Shown here one piece after another: positions 6,913 to 12,913 of a stretch of DNA of 61,732 bases (positions within the stretch are counted from its first letter, which is position 1; each line of letters opens with the position of its first letter). The notes under the pieces are model-generated. The model saw nothing but the letters and a program-made list of their open reading frames with translations. It was not told the DNA's origin and did not search any database. Position numbers and translations under genes: made by a program. Source of the stretch: a virus. The stretch spans positions 1-61,732 of the IMG/VR virus record IMGVR_UViG_3300017527_000519. The stretch is one strand, 5' to 3'.

Positions 6913-7113
6913 ATGAAACCAATAGCCATAAAGATAGTTTATCTCAAACCGGCACAGTACGCATATGATGCAGATGTTAAGCCTGAAGTTGAATTCCCTC
7001 TTACCCAAGAAACATTACGGATGGTGAAGGATGTTATAAATAAGTTTGGAGATGGCTACACCGGCCACGACCTTCTTGCGGCGTGGGAGAGTGACAATGA
7101 CGGGGAGGGGTGA
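6913..7113 (+). CDS. Hypothetical small protein
   Basis: A 66-residue acidic protein with the same leader and MKP start as the previous gene but a different body (IAIKIVYLKPAQYAYDAD at the start, ending DNDGEG). GGGGAGGAATAAA precedes ATG 6913, and the previous stop overlaps this signal. Function unknown. Confidence 0.55.
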   Translation: MKPIAIKIVYLKPAQYAYDADVKPEVEFPLTQETLRMVKDVINKFGDGYTGHDLLAAWESDNDGEG

Positions 7114-7114
7114 A

Positions 7115-7366
7115 ATGGCTCACAAATGTAAAGTATGCGACCAATTATCGGACAGTCTGACTAAATTTGGAAAACATGGGTGGTATCATCCAATATGTGT
7201 ATTTGATGCGTGGCAAGCGGCACTTGAAGAATTAGACGGGTATAGATGTGCTGAATACGCTCGTAAACACCCCACGCCGATTTTACGCAAAAGTCGATGC
7301 ACCTGCGACATCCACGACAAAGTGTATTACGGGTGCCATTGCGGGGCGGCAGAACATGACTCCTGA
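7115..7366 (+). CDS. Cysteine-rich zinc-binding protein
   Basis: An 83-residue protein. CKVCDQLS near the start with H and C at WYHPIC makes one likely zinc site, and CTCDIHDKVYYGCHCG near the C-terminus makes a second. The start at 7115 follows GGGGAGGGGTGAA. It overlaps the HNH gene by 11 bases, suggesting coupling. No family recognised. Confidence 0.6.
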   Translation: MAHKCKVCDQLSDSLTKFGKHGWYHPICVFDAWQAALEELDGYRCAEYARKHPTPILRKSRCTCDIHDKVYYGCHCGAAEHDS

Positions 7367-7679
7367 TCCGAAGCCGCCCAAGCACCGGAAGCGCAAGCGA
7401 TCTGGCCGACTGAACGGGCTCGCTTTGAAACGGTTTAGGGACGCGGTGCTATATCGTGACGGGTACGCCTGTGTTAATCCTAACTGCGAATGCCGGACGA
7501 ACCCAACACTGCCCTCCATATGCTACCTGTTATCCATTCATCACCGTCAGAAACGCTCTCAGGGCGGTTCAGACACTATCGGGAATTGTGTGACTTTGTG
7601 TAATTTATGCCACGACCTTGTTGAAAAACACAAATTATCAGAGGATTTTATTGATGAATATTTGGAGGGGATGAAATGA
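7356..7679 (+). CDS. HNH endonuclease
   Basis: A 107-residue HNH nuclease. A basic N-terminus (KHRKRKRSGR) precedes the fold: RDGYACVNPNCEC (first zinc pair, C39 and C44), LSIHH (H62-H63), then GGSDTIGNCVTLCNLCHD with N77, C82, C85 and H86. ATG 7356 is taken because it lies just before the stop of the previous gene; longer in-frame starts exist. Small HNH enzymes often act with the terminase in packaging or cut DNA in homing; this one is early and about 5 kb from the terminase. Confidence 0.8.
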   Translation: MTPDPKPPKHRKRKRSGRLNGLALKRFRDAVLYRDGYACVNPNCECRTNPTLPSICYLLSIHHRQKRSQGGSDTIGNCVTLCNLCHDLVEKHKLSEDFIDEYLEGMK

Positions 7680-7885
7680 AAGACTACGCAAAACCGTTAT
7701 GGTGGCCTGAATGTCCATACAGCAAGGATGTTTTCACAATGGAACTGAGTGAACTCACCAAGATTATAAAAAACGACAAGATATTAACGGCGATCAGTGG
7801 TTGCCTTGGGCGTTATTTCTGGACGGTGGCGTCGAACATGATTTATGAAAGTTGGATAAAATACGAGGACAACCAGTCTAAGTAG
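7676..7885 (+). CDS. Hypothetical small protein
   Basis: A 69-residue protein whose ATG overlaps the HNH stop as ATGA. It begins MKDYAKPLWWPECPYSKDVF and ends with a Trp/Tyr-rich helix (YFWTVASNMIYESWIKY). No recognised domain. It closes this cluster before a strong hairpin. Confidence 0.5.
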   Translation: MKDYAKPLWWPECPYSKDVFTMELSELTKIIKNDKILTAISGCLGRYFWTVASNMIYESWIKYEDNQSK

Positions 7886-7899
7886 CGGTAAGCGAACCA

Positions 7900-7934
7900 G
7901 GCCGGTGCAGGATGGGAAAAGGGCTGCACCGGCC
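7900..7934 (+). other. Strong intergenic hairpin
   Basis: GGCCGGTGCAG (7900-7910) pairs perfectly with CTGCACCGGCC (7924-7934), an 11-bp GC-rich stem with a 13-base loop. There is no following T-run, so it may be an RNA-processing or stabilising element rather than an intrinsic terminator. Confidence 0.55.
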
Positions 7935-7957
7935 CCACTCACAACAAGGAGGGGAAT

Positions 7958-8353
7958 ATGTACGAAGAATCGAAACAACCATATTTAATGGAGTTGAAGG
8001 AACGGCGCGAACTGGAAAAGTGGATAGAGTTTAAGGAACGGCACGAAGCGGAACAAGAGGCTAAAATGAGTCTTGGCGTTGGTAAAGTGGGTAGTATGGC
8101 TGTACAGCGGGACAGCGAGGTTATCAGGGCAATGAATGAAATAAACTCAGCGATAGACAGATCTGAATCTTTGGTCAACACCCTTTCCGAAAAGCTTGTG
8201 CCGGTTTTGAGCCAACCGCACCCGGAACCGGGAGAAACTAATAAACGGGAACAGCCGGACGCTCCACTCGCGAGTACGATGCGGCATTTGTCGGATCGTG
8301 TTGATAACATCACTGGTGTTTTGCAGGACTTGATTGAAAGGATCGAGCTTTGA
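7958..8353 (+). CDS. Coiled-coil protein
   Basis: A 131-residue protein with AAGGAGGGGAAT before ATG 7958. The first 50 residues are highly charged and helical (LKERRELEKWIEFKERHEA), residues 60-90 form a heptad-like helix around SEVIRAMNEINSAIDR, and after a Pro/Glu linker the C-terminus is another helix (RHLSDRVDNITGVLQDLI). It probably oligomerises. Function unknown. Its stop overlaps the TTG start of the next gene. Confidence 0.55.
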   Translation: MYEESKQPYLMELKERRELEKWIEFKERHEAEQEAKMSLGVGKVGSMAVQRDSEVIRAMNEINSAIDRSESLVNTLSEKLVPVLSQPHPEPGETNKREQPDAPLASTMRHLSDRVDNITGVLQDLIERIEL

Positions 8354-8817
8354 AAAACCCAAAAACAAAACGGGGTGAAGCTGAAAGAGCGGGAGAATGG
8401 TTTTTGCATGAAATCGAGGGATGTGTCGAAACTGTTAGGGCAATACGCACCAAATGGCAGCGGCAAGACCTGTTTGCGTCCGATGTAGTGGGTAAAAAGA
8501 AAAACGGTGCCCATGTGTACGCTCAAGTGACAGCGGGCCAGGATGGGGCTGTAAGGGTGCGTAGGCGCAAGCTGGATAAAATACCGTGGCACCCGTCAGA
8601 CAAGGTTTTTCTGCTTCAGCTTGTTCATACCGCGAACCCGGCAAATGCAAGGTCGAAGTTGTGGTTTTTCAGGGTCCATCGAATGAATACGGCTATGTTG
8701 ACTTGGAAGGTTGACGATGTTGCCCAGGATGTTCCTAAACTTTGGTTTAAGGCGTGGAAGAACGAGGAAAAAAAGAGGATGGACGCCGCCTGCGACATTG
8801 CAGATAAGTGTTTTTGA
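8350..8817 (+). CDS. Putative PD-(D/E)XK-like nuclease
   Basis: A 155-residue protein starting at TTG 8350 (overlap TTGA with the previous stop; AAGGATCGAG upstream). Residues 36-65 read RQDLFASDVVG, a short loop, then VYAQVTAG, which follows the D-LF-x-x-D ... Q-V-T pattern of a small phage family related to restriction-type nucleases. RRRKL and the aromatic C-terminus (FFRVHRM) complete the core. Without alignment the assignment is tentative; possible roles are recombination-intermediate cleavage or host DNA degradation. Confidence 0.45.
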   Translation: MKNPKTKRGEAERAGEWFLHEIEGCVETVRAIRTKWQRQDLFASDVVGKKKNGAHVYAQVTAGQDGAVRVRRRKLDKIPWHPSDKVFLLQLVHTANPANARSKLWFFRVHRMNTAMLTWKVDDVAQDVPKLWFKAWKNEEKKRMDAACDIADKCF

Positions 8818-8830
8818 TAGGGGGGATGAA

Positions 8831-9046
8831 ATGAAAGACCATGAAACCGAATACCTGGCACTAAAAAACCGGATTCTTTTCAACTGCGGTAGCAGAAAGG
8901 TTGGACTATCGATCATCTGCGATGTTGACCGGCTGCGGGAAGCTGATGAGGCCGCGACGATTGATAACACGCTTGACCTGGTACGGAGCATGATACAAGA
9001 GCACGGGGTTTCTATTCTTTACGAGAAGGAATTGGTTGAGGGGTAA
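8831..9046 (+). CDS. Hypothetical small protein
   Basis: A 71-residue protein with GGGGGATGAA before ATG 8831. It begins MKDHETEYLALKNRILFNCG and is mainly helical and acidic. No recognised domain. It is the last gene before an AT-rich gap with hairpins (9047-9255). Confidence 0.5.
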   Translation: MKDHETEYLALKNRILFNCGSRKVGLSIICDVDRLREADEAATIDNTLDLVRSMIQEHGVSILYEKELVEG

Positions 9047-9060
9047 ATTCATGGGGGTAT

Positions 9061-9135
9061 ATGCTAAAACCTTATTTTGAAACAGAAAACGGCAAATTAT
9101 TTCATATCGGAAAGAAAAGCAACACTTTTTATTAA
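9061..9135 (+). pseudogene. Possible remnant of a DNA-methylase gene start (24 aa)
   Basis: ATG 9061 opens a 24-codon frame (MLKPYFETENGKLFHIGKK) with GGGGGTAT upstream. Phage adenine and cytosine-N4 methylases often begin MLKPYY-x-x-x-G-x-x-x-x-H-G-D, so this may be the truncated front of such a gene. It could equally be a chance ORF in an AT-rich gap. Confidence 0.25.
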
Positions 9136-9173
9136 GTGTAATAACGGGTATTTATTATTAGCCCTGTTTTTTA

Positions 9174-9188
9174 TTTCCGAAACGGAAA
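9174..9188. promoter_or_regulatory. Inverted repeat TTTCCG-aaa-CGGAAA
   Basis: A perfect 6-bp-arm inverted repeat in the AT-rich gap 9047-9255, about 70 bp before the gene at 9256. A second hairpin (ACACTT-loop-AAGTGT, about 9122-9139) and a GGG/CCC pair before TTTTTT lie just upstream, so the gap may contain a weak terminator followed by an operator or promoter. Confidence 0.3.
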
Positions 9189-9255
9189 ATATATGTTGTT
9201 TTTAAAAAAGACGAGTATAAGGTAGTAAACACAGCAACCAAAACAGGAGGAGAAT

Positions 9256-9489
9256 ATGTTTGAACTCGAAAAAGGGGTGCCCGTCCCAAAGGGACGAAGG
9301 GGTGCAAAATACCCCATTCCCGAAATGGAAGTAGGTGACAGTTTCTTCATTCCTACAAAAGACAGGGCTGAATCCGCAAGGTTCAGAAACTCCATTAATG
9401 GTGTATGTAGATATGCAAAAGTAGGCAGCAGCAAAGAGTTCACCCTTAGGGCTGTAGAAGGCGGTTTGCGTTGTTGGAGGATAAAATGA
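9256..9489 (+). CDS. DUF7303-like protein
   Basis: A 77-residue protein with a strong Shine-Dalgarno (AGGAGGAGAAT before ATG). It shows a conserved small-phage-protein layout: GVPVP, then KYPIPEMEVGDSFFIP, a basic helix (RFRNSINGVCRYAKV), and a last strand ending GGLRCWRI. I associate this pattern with DUF7303 from memory. The fold looks like a small beta-helix-beta DNA-related domain, but no activity is known to me. It is the last gene of the rightward early operon; a bidirectional hairpin follows. Confidence 0.55.
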   Translation: MFELEKGVPVPKGRRGAKYPIPEMEVGDSFFIPTKDRAESARFRNSINGVCRYAKVGSSKEFTLRAVEGGLRCWRIK

Positions 9490-9571
9490 GAACCACATAA
9501 GATAGCATAACGGACCAGCTTAAATCAATCCCTCTTATACCACGAACGGTCATAAGATAACTGCGTCCAAA

Positions 9572-9602
9572 AGGAAAAGCCGCCCCAAGCAACAGGGCGG
9601 CT
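9572..9602 (-). terminator. Intrinsic terminator of the second leftward operon
   Basis: On the minus strand AGCCGCCC (9602-9595) pairs with GGGCGGCT (9585-9578) across a nine-base loop and is followed by TTTCCTTTT. It lies 17 bases after the last leftward gene. The stem could also slow rightward transcription after 9489, but no T-run follows on that strand. Confidence 0.75.
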
Positions 9603-9618
9603 CGTTAAGTAAGGCGGG

Positions 9619-9858
9619 TTATTCGGGGTAATGCGGGATCATTCTTTCTGTTTCACATTTTTCAAGGGCATCCATCAGCTTTTGATTCAGCGCATGTTCG
9701 GCCAGGTATAAATCCCCGCACCGCTTTTGAGCCTCGTAGGAGTCCTGCAGATCGTTAGTCACCCGGCTGATGTCTACCAGGAGAACCCCGACAGCTACCA
9801 ACCCGGCGACCATGACCACCGAAACCATAACCAGCACGGCGTTTTTAAGGTATTTCAT
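9619..9858 (-). CDS. Small membrane-anchored protein
   Basis: A 79-residue protein with one N-terminal membrane helix (residues 5-29, VLVMVSVVMVAGLVAVGVLL) and a soluble helical tail with two cysteines (KRCGDLYL and ALEKCETER). The start at 9858 follows GAGAGGGGAAA and overlaps the stop of the 21-aa gene upstream. The plan resembles small inner-membrane spanin-like or exclusion proteins, but it is in an early-type operon away from the lysis genes. Function unknown. Confidence 0.55.
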   Translation of the reverse strand: MKYLKNAVLVMVSVVMVAGLVAVGVLLVDISRVTNDLQDSYEAQKRCGDLYLAEHALNQKLMDALEKCETERMIPHYPE

Positions 9859-9920
9859 TTTCCCCTCTCTGCCAGCGCGAAATAAAAAACAATAGCGATG
9901 GCTAATAGTTGGATTTCCAC
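9855..9920 (-). CDS. Mini membrane protein (21 aa)
   Basis: A 21-codon ORF with a GTG start at 9920 and a strong Shine-Dalgarno (GGAGGTTTAA before GTG). The product, MEIQLLAIAIVFYFALAERGK, is one hydrophobic helix with a charged end; the sequence given is the whole protein in effect. The stop overlaps the next ATG by four bases. Very short, so real expression is uncertain, but signal, overlap and composition all agree. Confidence 0.4.
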   Translation of the reverse strand: MEIQLLAIAIVFYFALAERGK

Positions 9921-10163
9921 TTAAACCTCCAAAACTTTTATCGTCTGTACGGTTTTAACCAGCTTGAAAGTCATACGCGGGTTTTTTTTACGGACATAAG
10001 CAAGCACTTTTTTTGCGTGGTGGATGCTTGATGAGTCCAGTGTTTTGGTGATACCGGCTTCAACTCTTTGAGCCATAGTCCCGTATTTCCTCATGTAAAA
10101 TGATAAAGAGTGCTGCGTTGTATATCCGCGAGCACCTTTTTGAATGATTGCATATTTTGTCAT
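9921..10163 (-). CDS. Hypothetical small basic protein
   Basis: An 80-residue basic protein (MTKYAIIQKGARGYTTQHS ... KTVQTIKVLEV). It has GGGAGGTTTGAG before ATG 10163. A helical middle with two Arg/Lys clusters and a beta-like C-terminus suggest a small nucleic-acid-binding or inhibitor protein, but no family is recognised. Its stop codon lies next to the GTG start of the following mini gene. Confidence 0.55.
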   Translation of the reverse strand: MTKYAIIQKGARGYTTQHSLSFYMRKYGTMAQRVEAGITKTLDSSSIHHAKKVLAYVRKKNPRMTFKLVKTVQTIKVLEV

Positions 10164-10178
10164 CTCAAACCTCCCGAT

Positions 10179-10391
10179 TCAGGAACTTAATTTCTGCTTC
10201 TTGCCGGCCGGCGCCTCGGGCAGTCTCCGGTACGCCTCAAGGACGTTCTCGATGGTCTGCACGTCGTAAACGTGCCGGTTCAGGACATACTCAAGATAGC
10301 TGTTGAGCGACCTGTGCTCTTGCTTTGCTCGGACTTTCAATTGTTTGACCAGGATCGGGTCCAGGCGGATTGTGGTTCTGAGTTTATCCAT
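10179..10391 (-). CDS. Ribbon-helix-helix (Arc/CopG-like) regulator
   Basis: A 70-residue protein. Residues 1-40 (DKLRTTIRLDPILVKQLK, then RSLNSYLEYVLNRHV) are a classic ribbon-helix-helix: a strand for DNA contact and two helices. The C-terminus is Pro/Lys-rich. Of two ATGs, 10391 is preferred because GGAGGAGG lies seven bases upstream; 10397 touches the Shine-Dalgarno. Same double-ATG arrangement as the gene at 12084. Likely a dimeric repressor of this or another phage operon. Confidence 0.7.
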   Translation of the reverse strand: MDKLRTTIRLDPILVKQLKVRAKQEHRSLNSYLEYVLNRHVYDVQTIENVLEAYRRLPEAPAGKKQKLSS

Positions 10392-10429
10392 TTTCATCCT
10401 CCTCCGTTTAGGTTTAACCGCTTATCATG

Positions 10430-10455
10430 GCCCCCGACCAGACAGGCCCGGGGGC
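10430..10455 (-). other. Intergenic GC-rich hairpin
   Basis: GCCCCCG (10430-10436) pairs with CGGGGGC (10449-10455) across 12 bases. It lies between the gene ending at 10468 and the ribbon-helix-helix gene and lacks a T-run; probably an attenuating or processing structure. Confidence 0.4.
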
Positions 10456-10467
10456 TCAGGGAAGGGG

Positions 10468-10806
10468 TTAACGGGTCCCGGGCCATCCCGTTGCAGATAT
10501 CCAAATTTCGTCCATTTCCTTTCTGTGCCGACCTTGCAACCCGCCTTCTTCGATCCACGCCTTGACCTTTTCACGGCTACCCCAACAAGCATTGGGGCAG
10601 TTGTTGAAAAGCACCGCCACATAATCGACCAGCTTGTTGATGTTTACCGAGTCAGCATGGGCAACCGCCTTTGACAGATCGTTCTCAAGAACCGCTGTCA
10701 GGAAGTCTCCCGGCTTGTAGCCGTGGTTAACGTACATTTCCAGGCCGTCTTGCATGTGACCTGGGATTGATCTGTCCTTGCCGTTGTAATTGACTGTGAA
10801 TTTCAA
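10468..10806 (-). CDS. Conserved phage protein of unknown function
   Basis: A 112-residue protein of a widespread unnamed phage family: an N-terminal strand, then HMQDGLEMYVNHGYKPGDFL, TAVLENDLSKAVAHAD, a helix ending YVAVLFNNCPNACWGS, and KVKAWIEEGGL. The family pattern (Y-x-x-x-G-x-x-P-G-x-F-L-x-A-V-L-x-N-D-L) is clear. The start is taken as TTG 10806, since AAGGAGGAAAAC lies directly upstream; the longer ATG frame passes through that signal. Function unknown even in relatives. Confidence 0.7.
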   Translation of the reverse strand: MKFTVNYNGKDRSIPGHMQDGLEMYVNHGYKPGDFLTAVLENDLSKAVAHADSVNINKLVDYVAVLFNNCPNACWGSREKVKAWIEEGGLQGRHRKEMDEIWISATGWPGTR

Positions 10807-10826
10807 GTTTTCCTCCTTGTTGGTGG

Positions 10827-11000
10827 TTAATCCCAATCAGGTGTAAAATTTAGCCAACTAACCAAGTGATAGATATTTTTGGTTTTCAACTTGCCACACA
10901 GAAGGCATTCCCGCGCTTCCCACACTACGACTTCTGGAACCCGGTGACCTTTCCAGGGAGTCCAAGCGTGGAACCCCAAAAAACAAAATAGTTTGTTCAT
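10827..11000 (-). CDS. Small Cys/Trp-rich protein (57 aa)
   Basis: A 57-codon ORF starting at 11000 with AGGGAGAAATTTT before ATG. The product begins MNKLFCFLGFHAWTPWKG, has a CxxC knuckle (ECLLCGK) in the middle and ends SWLNFTPDWD. The N-terminal CxLGxHxW pattern plus a later CxxC is typical of small phage zinc-finger proteins. Function unknown. Confidence 0.5.
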   Translation of the reverse strand: MNKLFCFLGFHAWTPWKGHRVPEVVVWEARECLLCGKLKTKNIYHLVSWLNFTPDWD

Positions 11001-11352
11001 AAAATTTCTCCCTGTTGTGGTTGGGATTGGTGCGGTTTCCTGCCTCCGGTAAGCCGCAAGGCCCGTTGTCAGCTACGATCCGGTTCCGATACTGGCGACT
11101 CCAACAAAGTTGAAGCGACCGGCCTGCGATACTGTGTCCGTGTTCCCCTCTTTTGCCATGCTTCGGTATCGATTCCTATCGACGGGTACTTAATTTCCCC
11201 GAGTGTTTTCCCTAACACATGCGCTCAAGGGTGATCGCGTCCTTATCGATTCTTACCATTGCGTTCGTTTCCCTGTTCCCCGCACCAAATTTTAAAAGAT
11301 CGGTTGATAACTCAACTCTGCCAACGACCGGGCCGCTGGCAGGCCTGGGGTA
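11001..11352 (-). other. Gene-poor 350-bp segment within the leftward operon
   Basis: No gene with a start and Shine-Dalgarno fits here. Two things stand out on the minus strand. The frame of the zinc-ribbon gene stays open for about 47 codons after its TGA (to about 11214), with a protein-like sequence containing GRVELSTDLLKFG and AMVRIDKDAITLERMC. Farther down, several hairpins (for example around 11094-11119) and repeated CAGTATCG suggest RNA structure. It may be a decayed gene followed by a structured RNA. Confidence 0.3.
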
Positions 11353-11529
11353 TCAAGTGGTACTTACTTTCGGTCTTTTCGTTTTACATCTTGGGCATTC
11401 GGAAGTGCCTAAATATTGTTTGCGCCCACAATTCTCACATTCCCACAGCTTCCCATATCCCGCAGCCTTAATACGAGCTACGGTTGATTTATGGGTTTTG
11501 GTGTAGTCCCTGTTTGATCCGAGTGCCAT
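11353..11529 (-). CDS. Small zinc-ribbon protein (58 aa)
   Basis: A 58-codon ORF with AAGGAGGGATAAC before ATG 11529. It begins MALGSNRDYTKTHKSTVARI and carries a clear zinc ribbon: CENCGRKQYLGTSECPRC. The C-terminus is basic (KTKRPKVSTT). Downstream of the TGA the same frame remains open for about 47 codons, so the gene may once have been longer or the stop may be read through at low level. Confidence 0.6.
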   Translation of the reverse strand: MALGSNRDYTKTHKSTVARIKAAGYGKLWECENCGRKQYLGTSECPRCKTKRPKVSTT

Positions 11530-11553
11530 GTTATCCCTCCTTGGTTGGTGTTT

Positions 11554-11733
11554 TTATTTTCCATCAACGGATGAAACCCAGTTAATGGCATCAAACAGCG
11601 TTAGATGATATTTTTCTGGAGTGCGGCTGCCCACTGTTTTCCAAAGCCCATTTCGTAACGCTATCTTCACTTTGGTCGGTTTTCCACTGAACCAAGAGGT
11701 CTTACTTGTTTTAGTGCGACGATATTCTCTCAT
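11554..11733 (-). CDS. Small basic hypothetical protein
   Basis: A 59-residue basic protein; AAGGGGAAACACC precedes ATG 11733, giving MREYRRTKTSKTSWFSGKPT. A longer frame to 11766 exists without a better signal. The body (KVKIALRNGLWKTVGSRTP) alternates strands and ends in a short helix. No family recognised. Confidence 0.5.
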   Translation of the reverse strand: MREYRRTKTSKTSWFSGKPTKVKIALRNGLWKTVGSRTPEKYHLTLFDAINWVSSVDGK

Positions 11734-11772
11734 GGTGTTTCCCCTTCGTTTGGGTTGATAACTCAACGTTGC

Positions 11773-12084
11773 TCAACAGATCTCGTTACATCTGCTGATT
11801 GCGATTTGGGTCCAACTCAAATTTTTTGGGTACAGCCCGTTGAGGCCATTATTGACCTCAACTGCGTCGTACGTCTCAGAAACGTGTACAGCCTCGTAAT
11901 AAGGCCGAAACATTTCCAAAGCCTCTTTTTCAGAGGCGTTGAATACGAACTCCGCACAAAAGTGCGGAAGGTGGAAAGGGTTATGACTTCCATAGTCACC
12001 ACTTTCTTCCCCTCTTTCACAGTCTGGGCATTGGTGCTGGCACTCTACAATTATGAGAGAGCGTTTGATCTCTTTGTAATTCAT
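11773..12084 (-). CDS. Hypothetical protein with zinc knuckle
   Basis: A 103-residue protein, first of this leftward operon. ATG 12084 is preferred (MNYKEIKRSLIIVE) because GGAGGAGG lies seven bases upstream. CQHQCPDCERG near residue 15 with later His-rich FHLPHFC suggests a zinc site. The remainder alternates acidic helix and turn. Function unknown. Confidence 0.5.
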   Translation of the reverse strand: MNYKEIKRSLIIVECQHQCPDCERGEESGDYGSHNPFHLPHFCAEFVFNASEKEALEMFRPYYEAVHVSETYDAVEVNNGLNGLYPKNLSWTQIAISRCNEIC

Positions 12085-12128
12085 GTTCATCCTCCTCCTG
12101 TTTGGGTTGTTTGTTATCTCTTGACACC

Positions 12129-12157
12129 AAACTAACATCACAAAGACATCATGTCAA
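12129..12157 (-). promoter_or_regulatory. Putative promoter of the second leftward operon
   Basis: On the minus strand: TTGACA (12157-12152), 17-bp spacer, TAGTTT (12134-12129). The -35 region CTTGACATGATG is identical to that of the leftward promoter at 3715, suggesting a shared regulator or recent duplication. A second TTGACA faces it on the plus strand at 12121-12126. Confidence 0.55.
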
Positions 12158-12176
12158 GTAAAAAGTGAAAATAATG

Positions 12177-12205
12177 TTGAAAAAATATAAAAAATGTAAT
12201 AAGAG
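12177..12205 (+). promoter_or_regulatory. Putative late promoter upstream of terminase
   Basis: TTGAAA (12177-12182), 17-bp spacer, TAAGAG (12200-12205) in an AT-rich 150-bp intergenic region between the divergent operons. It is the only reasonable promoter before the gene at 12301 and the terminase genes. The -10 is weak, so an activator may be needed. Confidence 0.4.
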
Positions 12206-12300
12206 GATATATTAGATTAGACCATTATTTGACTTCGAAACGCGATAGTTAGAGGTAAACTTGTGTAATTAATGCGAACTACGACGATTGAACGGTTGTC

Positions 12301-12495
12301 ATGAGTTGGATTTCAAAACGATGGGAGGATAATGATATCGTTTTCCGTTGCGAAGATGGCCGGAAATTTCGGATGGGGCCGAAATTCACACACCCAGCAA
12401 TGCCATGTGTTAGAACGCGCATGGAGGAATCAATGGGAATCGAAGAATCTATCATGACTTTCTGCTGCCCTTTACCACCGGAGGGTGAAGAATGA
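12301..12495 (+). CDS. Hypothetical small protein before terminase
   Basis: A 64-residue protein starting MSWISKRWEDNDIVFRC. It lacks a clear Shine-Dalgarno. The end overlaps the region of the small terminase start. It has three scattered Cys and an acidic C-terminus. No family recognised. Confidence 0.45.
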   Translation: MSWISKRWEDNDIVFRCEDGRKFRMGPKFTHPAMPCVRTRMEESMGIEESIMTFCCPLPPEGEE

Positions 12496-12505
12496 CACCA
12501 TCTCA

Positions 12506-12913
12506 ATGACACTAACGCCAAGGCAAGAGGCCTATAAAAACAACCTATTAGAAGGAATGAACCAACAGTCGGCGTATATCGCCGCAGGGTATTCGGCAAA
12601 TCCGAACACCGCAAAGGTAAATGCTGCCAGGTTGCTAACCAATGCTAACTTCCGTGCAGAATACAACAAAGCCAAAGACAAAGCCGCCAAAAAAGCCGAG
12701 GTATGTAAGGCTGATGTTTTAAAAAGACTCTGGTTGGAAGCCAGGGGGGGTGGTGACGATACAGCATCGAGCGCCAGAGTTTCAGCCCTGGACAAACTCG
12801 CAAAGCATTTCGGCATCTACGAGGTAGACAACGCTCAGAAGGTCCCGAAGATAGAAACCATCAAGATTAACCTGGTCAGGCCTGACGGGACAACGCAGAC
12901 GGTGGACGAATAA
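12506..12913 (+). CDS. terS: Terminase small subunit
   Basis: A 135-residue protein (142 if GTG 12485 is used). TPRQEAYKNNLLEGMNQQ and SAYIAAGYS are the DNA-binding helix-turn-helix of the Terminase_2 type, followed by NAARLLTNANFRAEYN, a long helix that drives ring assembly, and a C-terminus that contacts the large subunit. No start has an ideal signal: GGAGG abuts GTG 12485 and is about 15 bases from ATG 12506. Terminase small subunits recognise packaging sites and stimulate the motor. The stop overlaps the large-subunit start (TAATG). Confidence 0.85.
   Translation: MTLTPRQEAYKNNLLEGMNQQSAYIAAGYSANPNTAKVNAARLLTNANFRAEYNKAKDKAAKKAEVCKADVLKRLWLEARGGGDDTASSARVSALDKLAKHFGIYEVDNAQKVPKIETIKINLVRPDGTTQTVDE

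Noticed and set aside
11041-11130. A tRNA gene in the gene-poor segment
   Set aside because: A stem with a T-arm-like look is present but no anticodon arm, acceptor stem or canonical T-loop sequence could be fitted.
11219-11506. Plus-strand ORF of 95 codons
   Set aside because: It lies opposite the zinc-ribbon gene, which has a clear CxxC motif and Shine-Dalgarno; the plus frame has neither.
12121-12126. Plus-strand promoter at TTGACA 12121
   Set aside because: The hexamer at the right distance (AGACAT) is a poor -10; 12177-12205 fits better.
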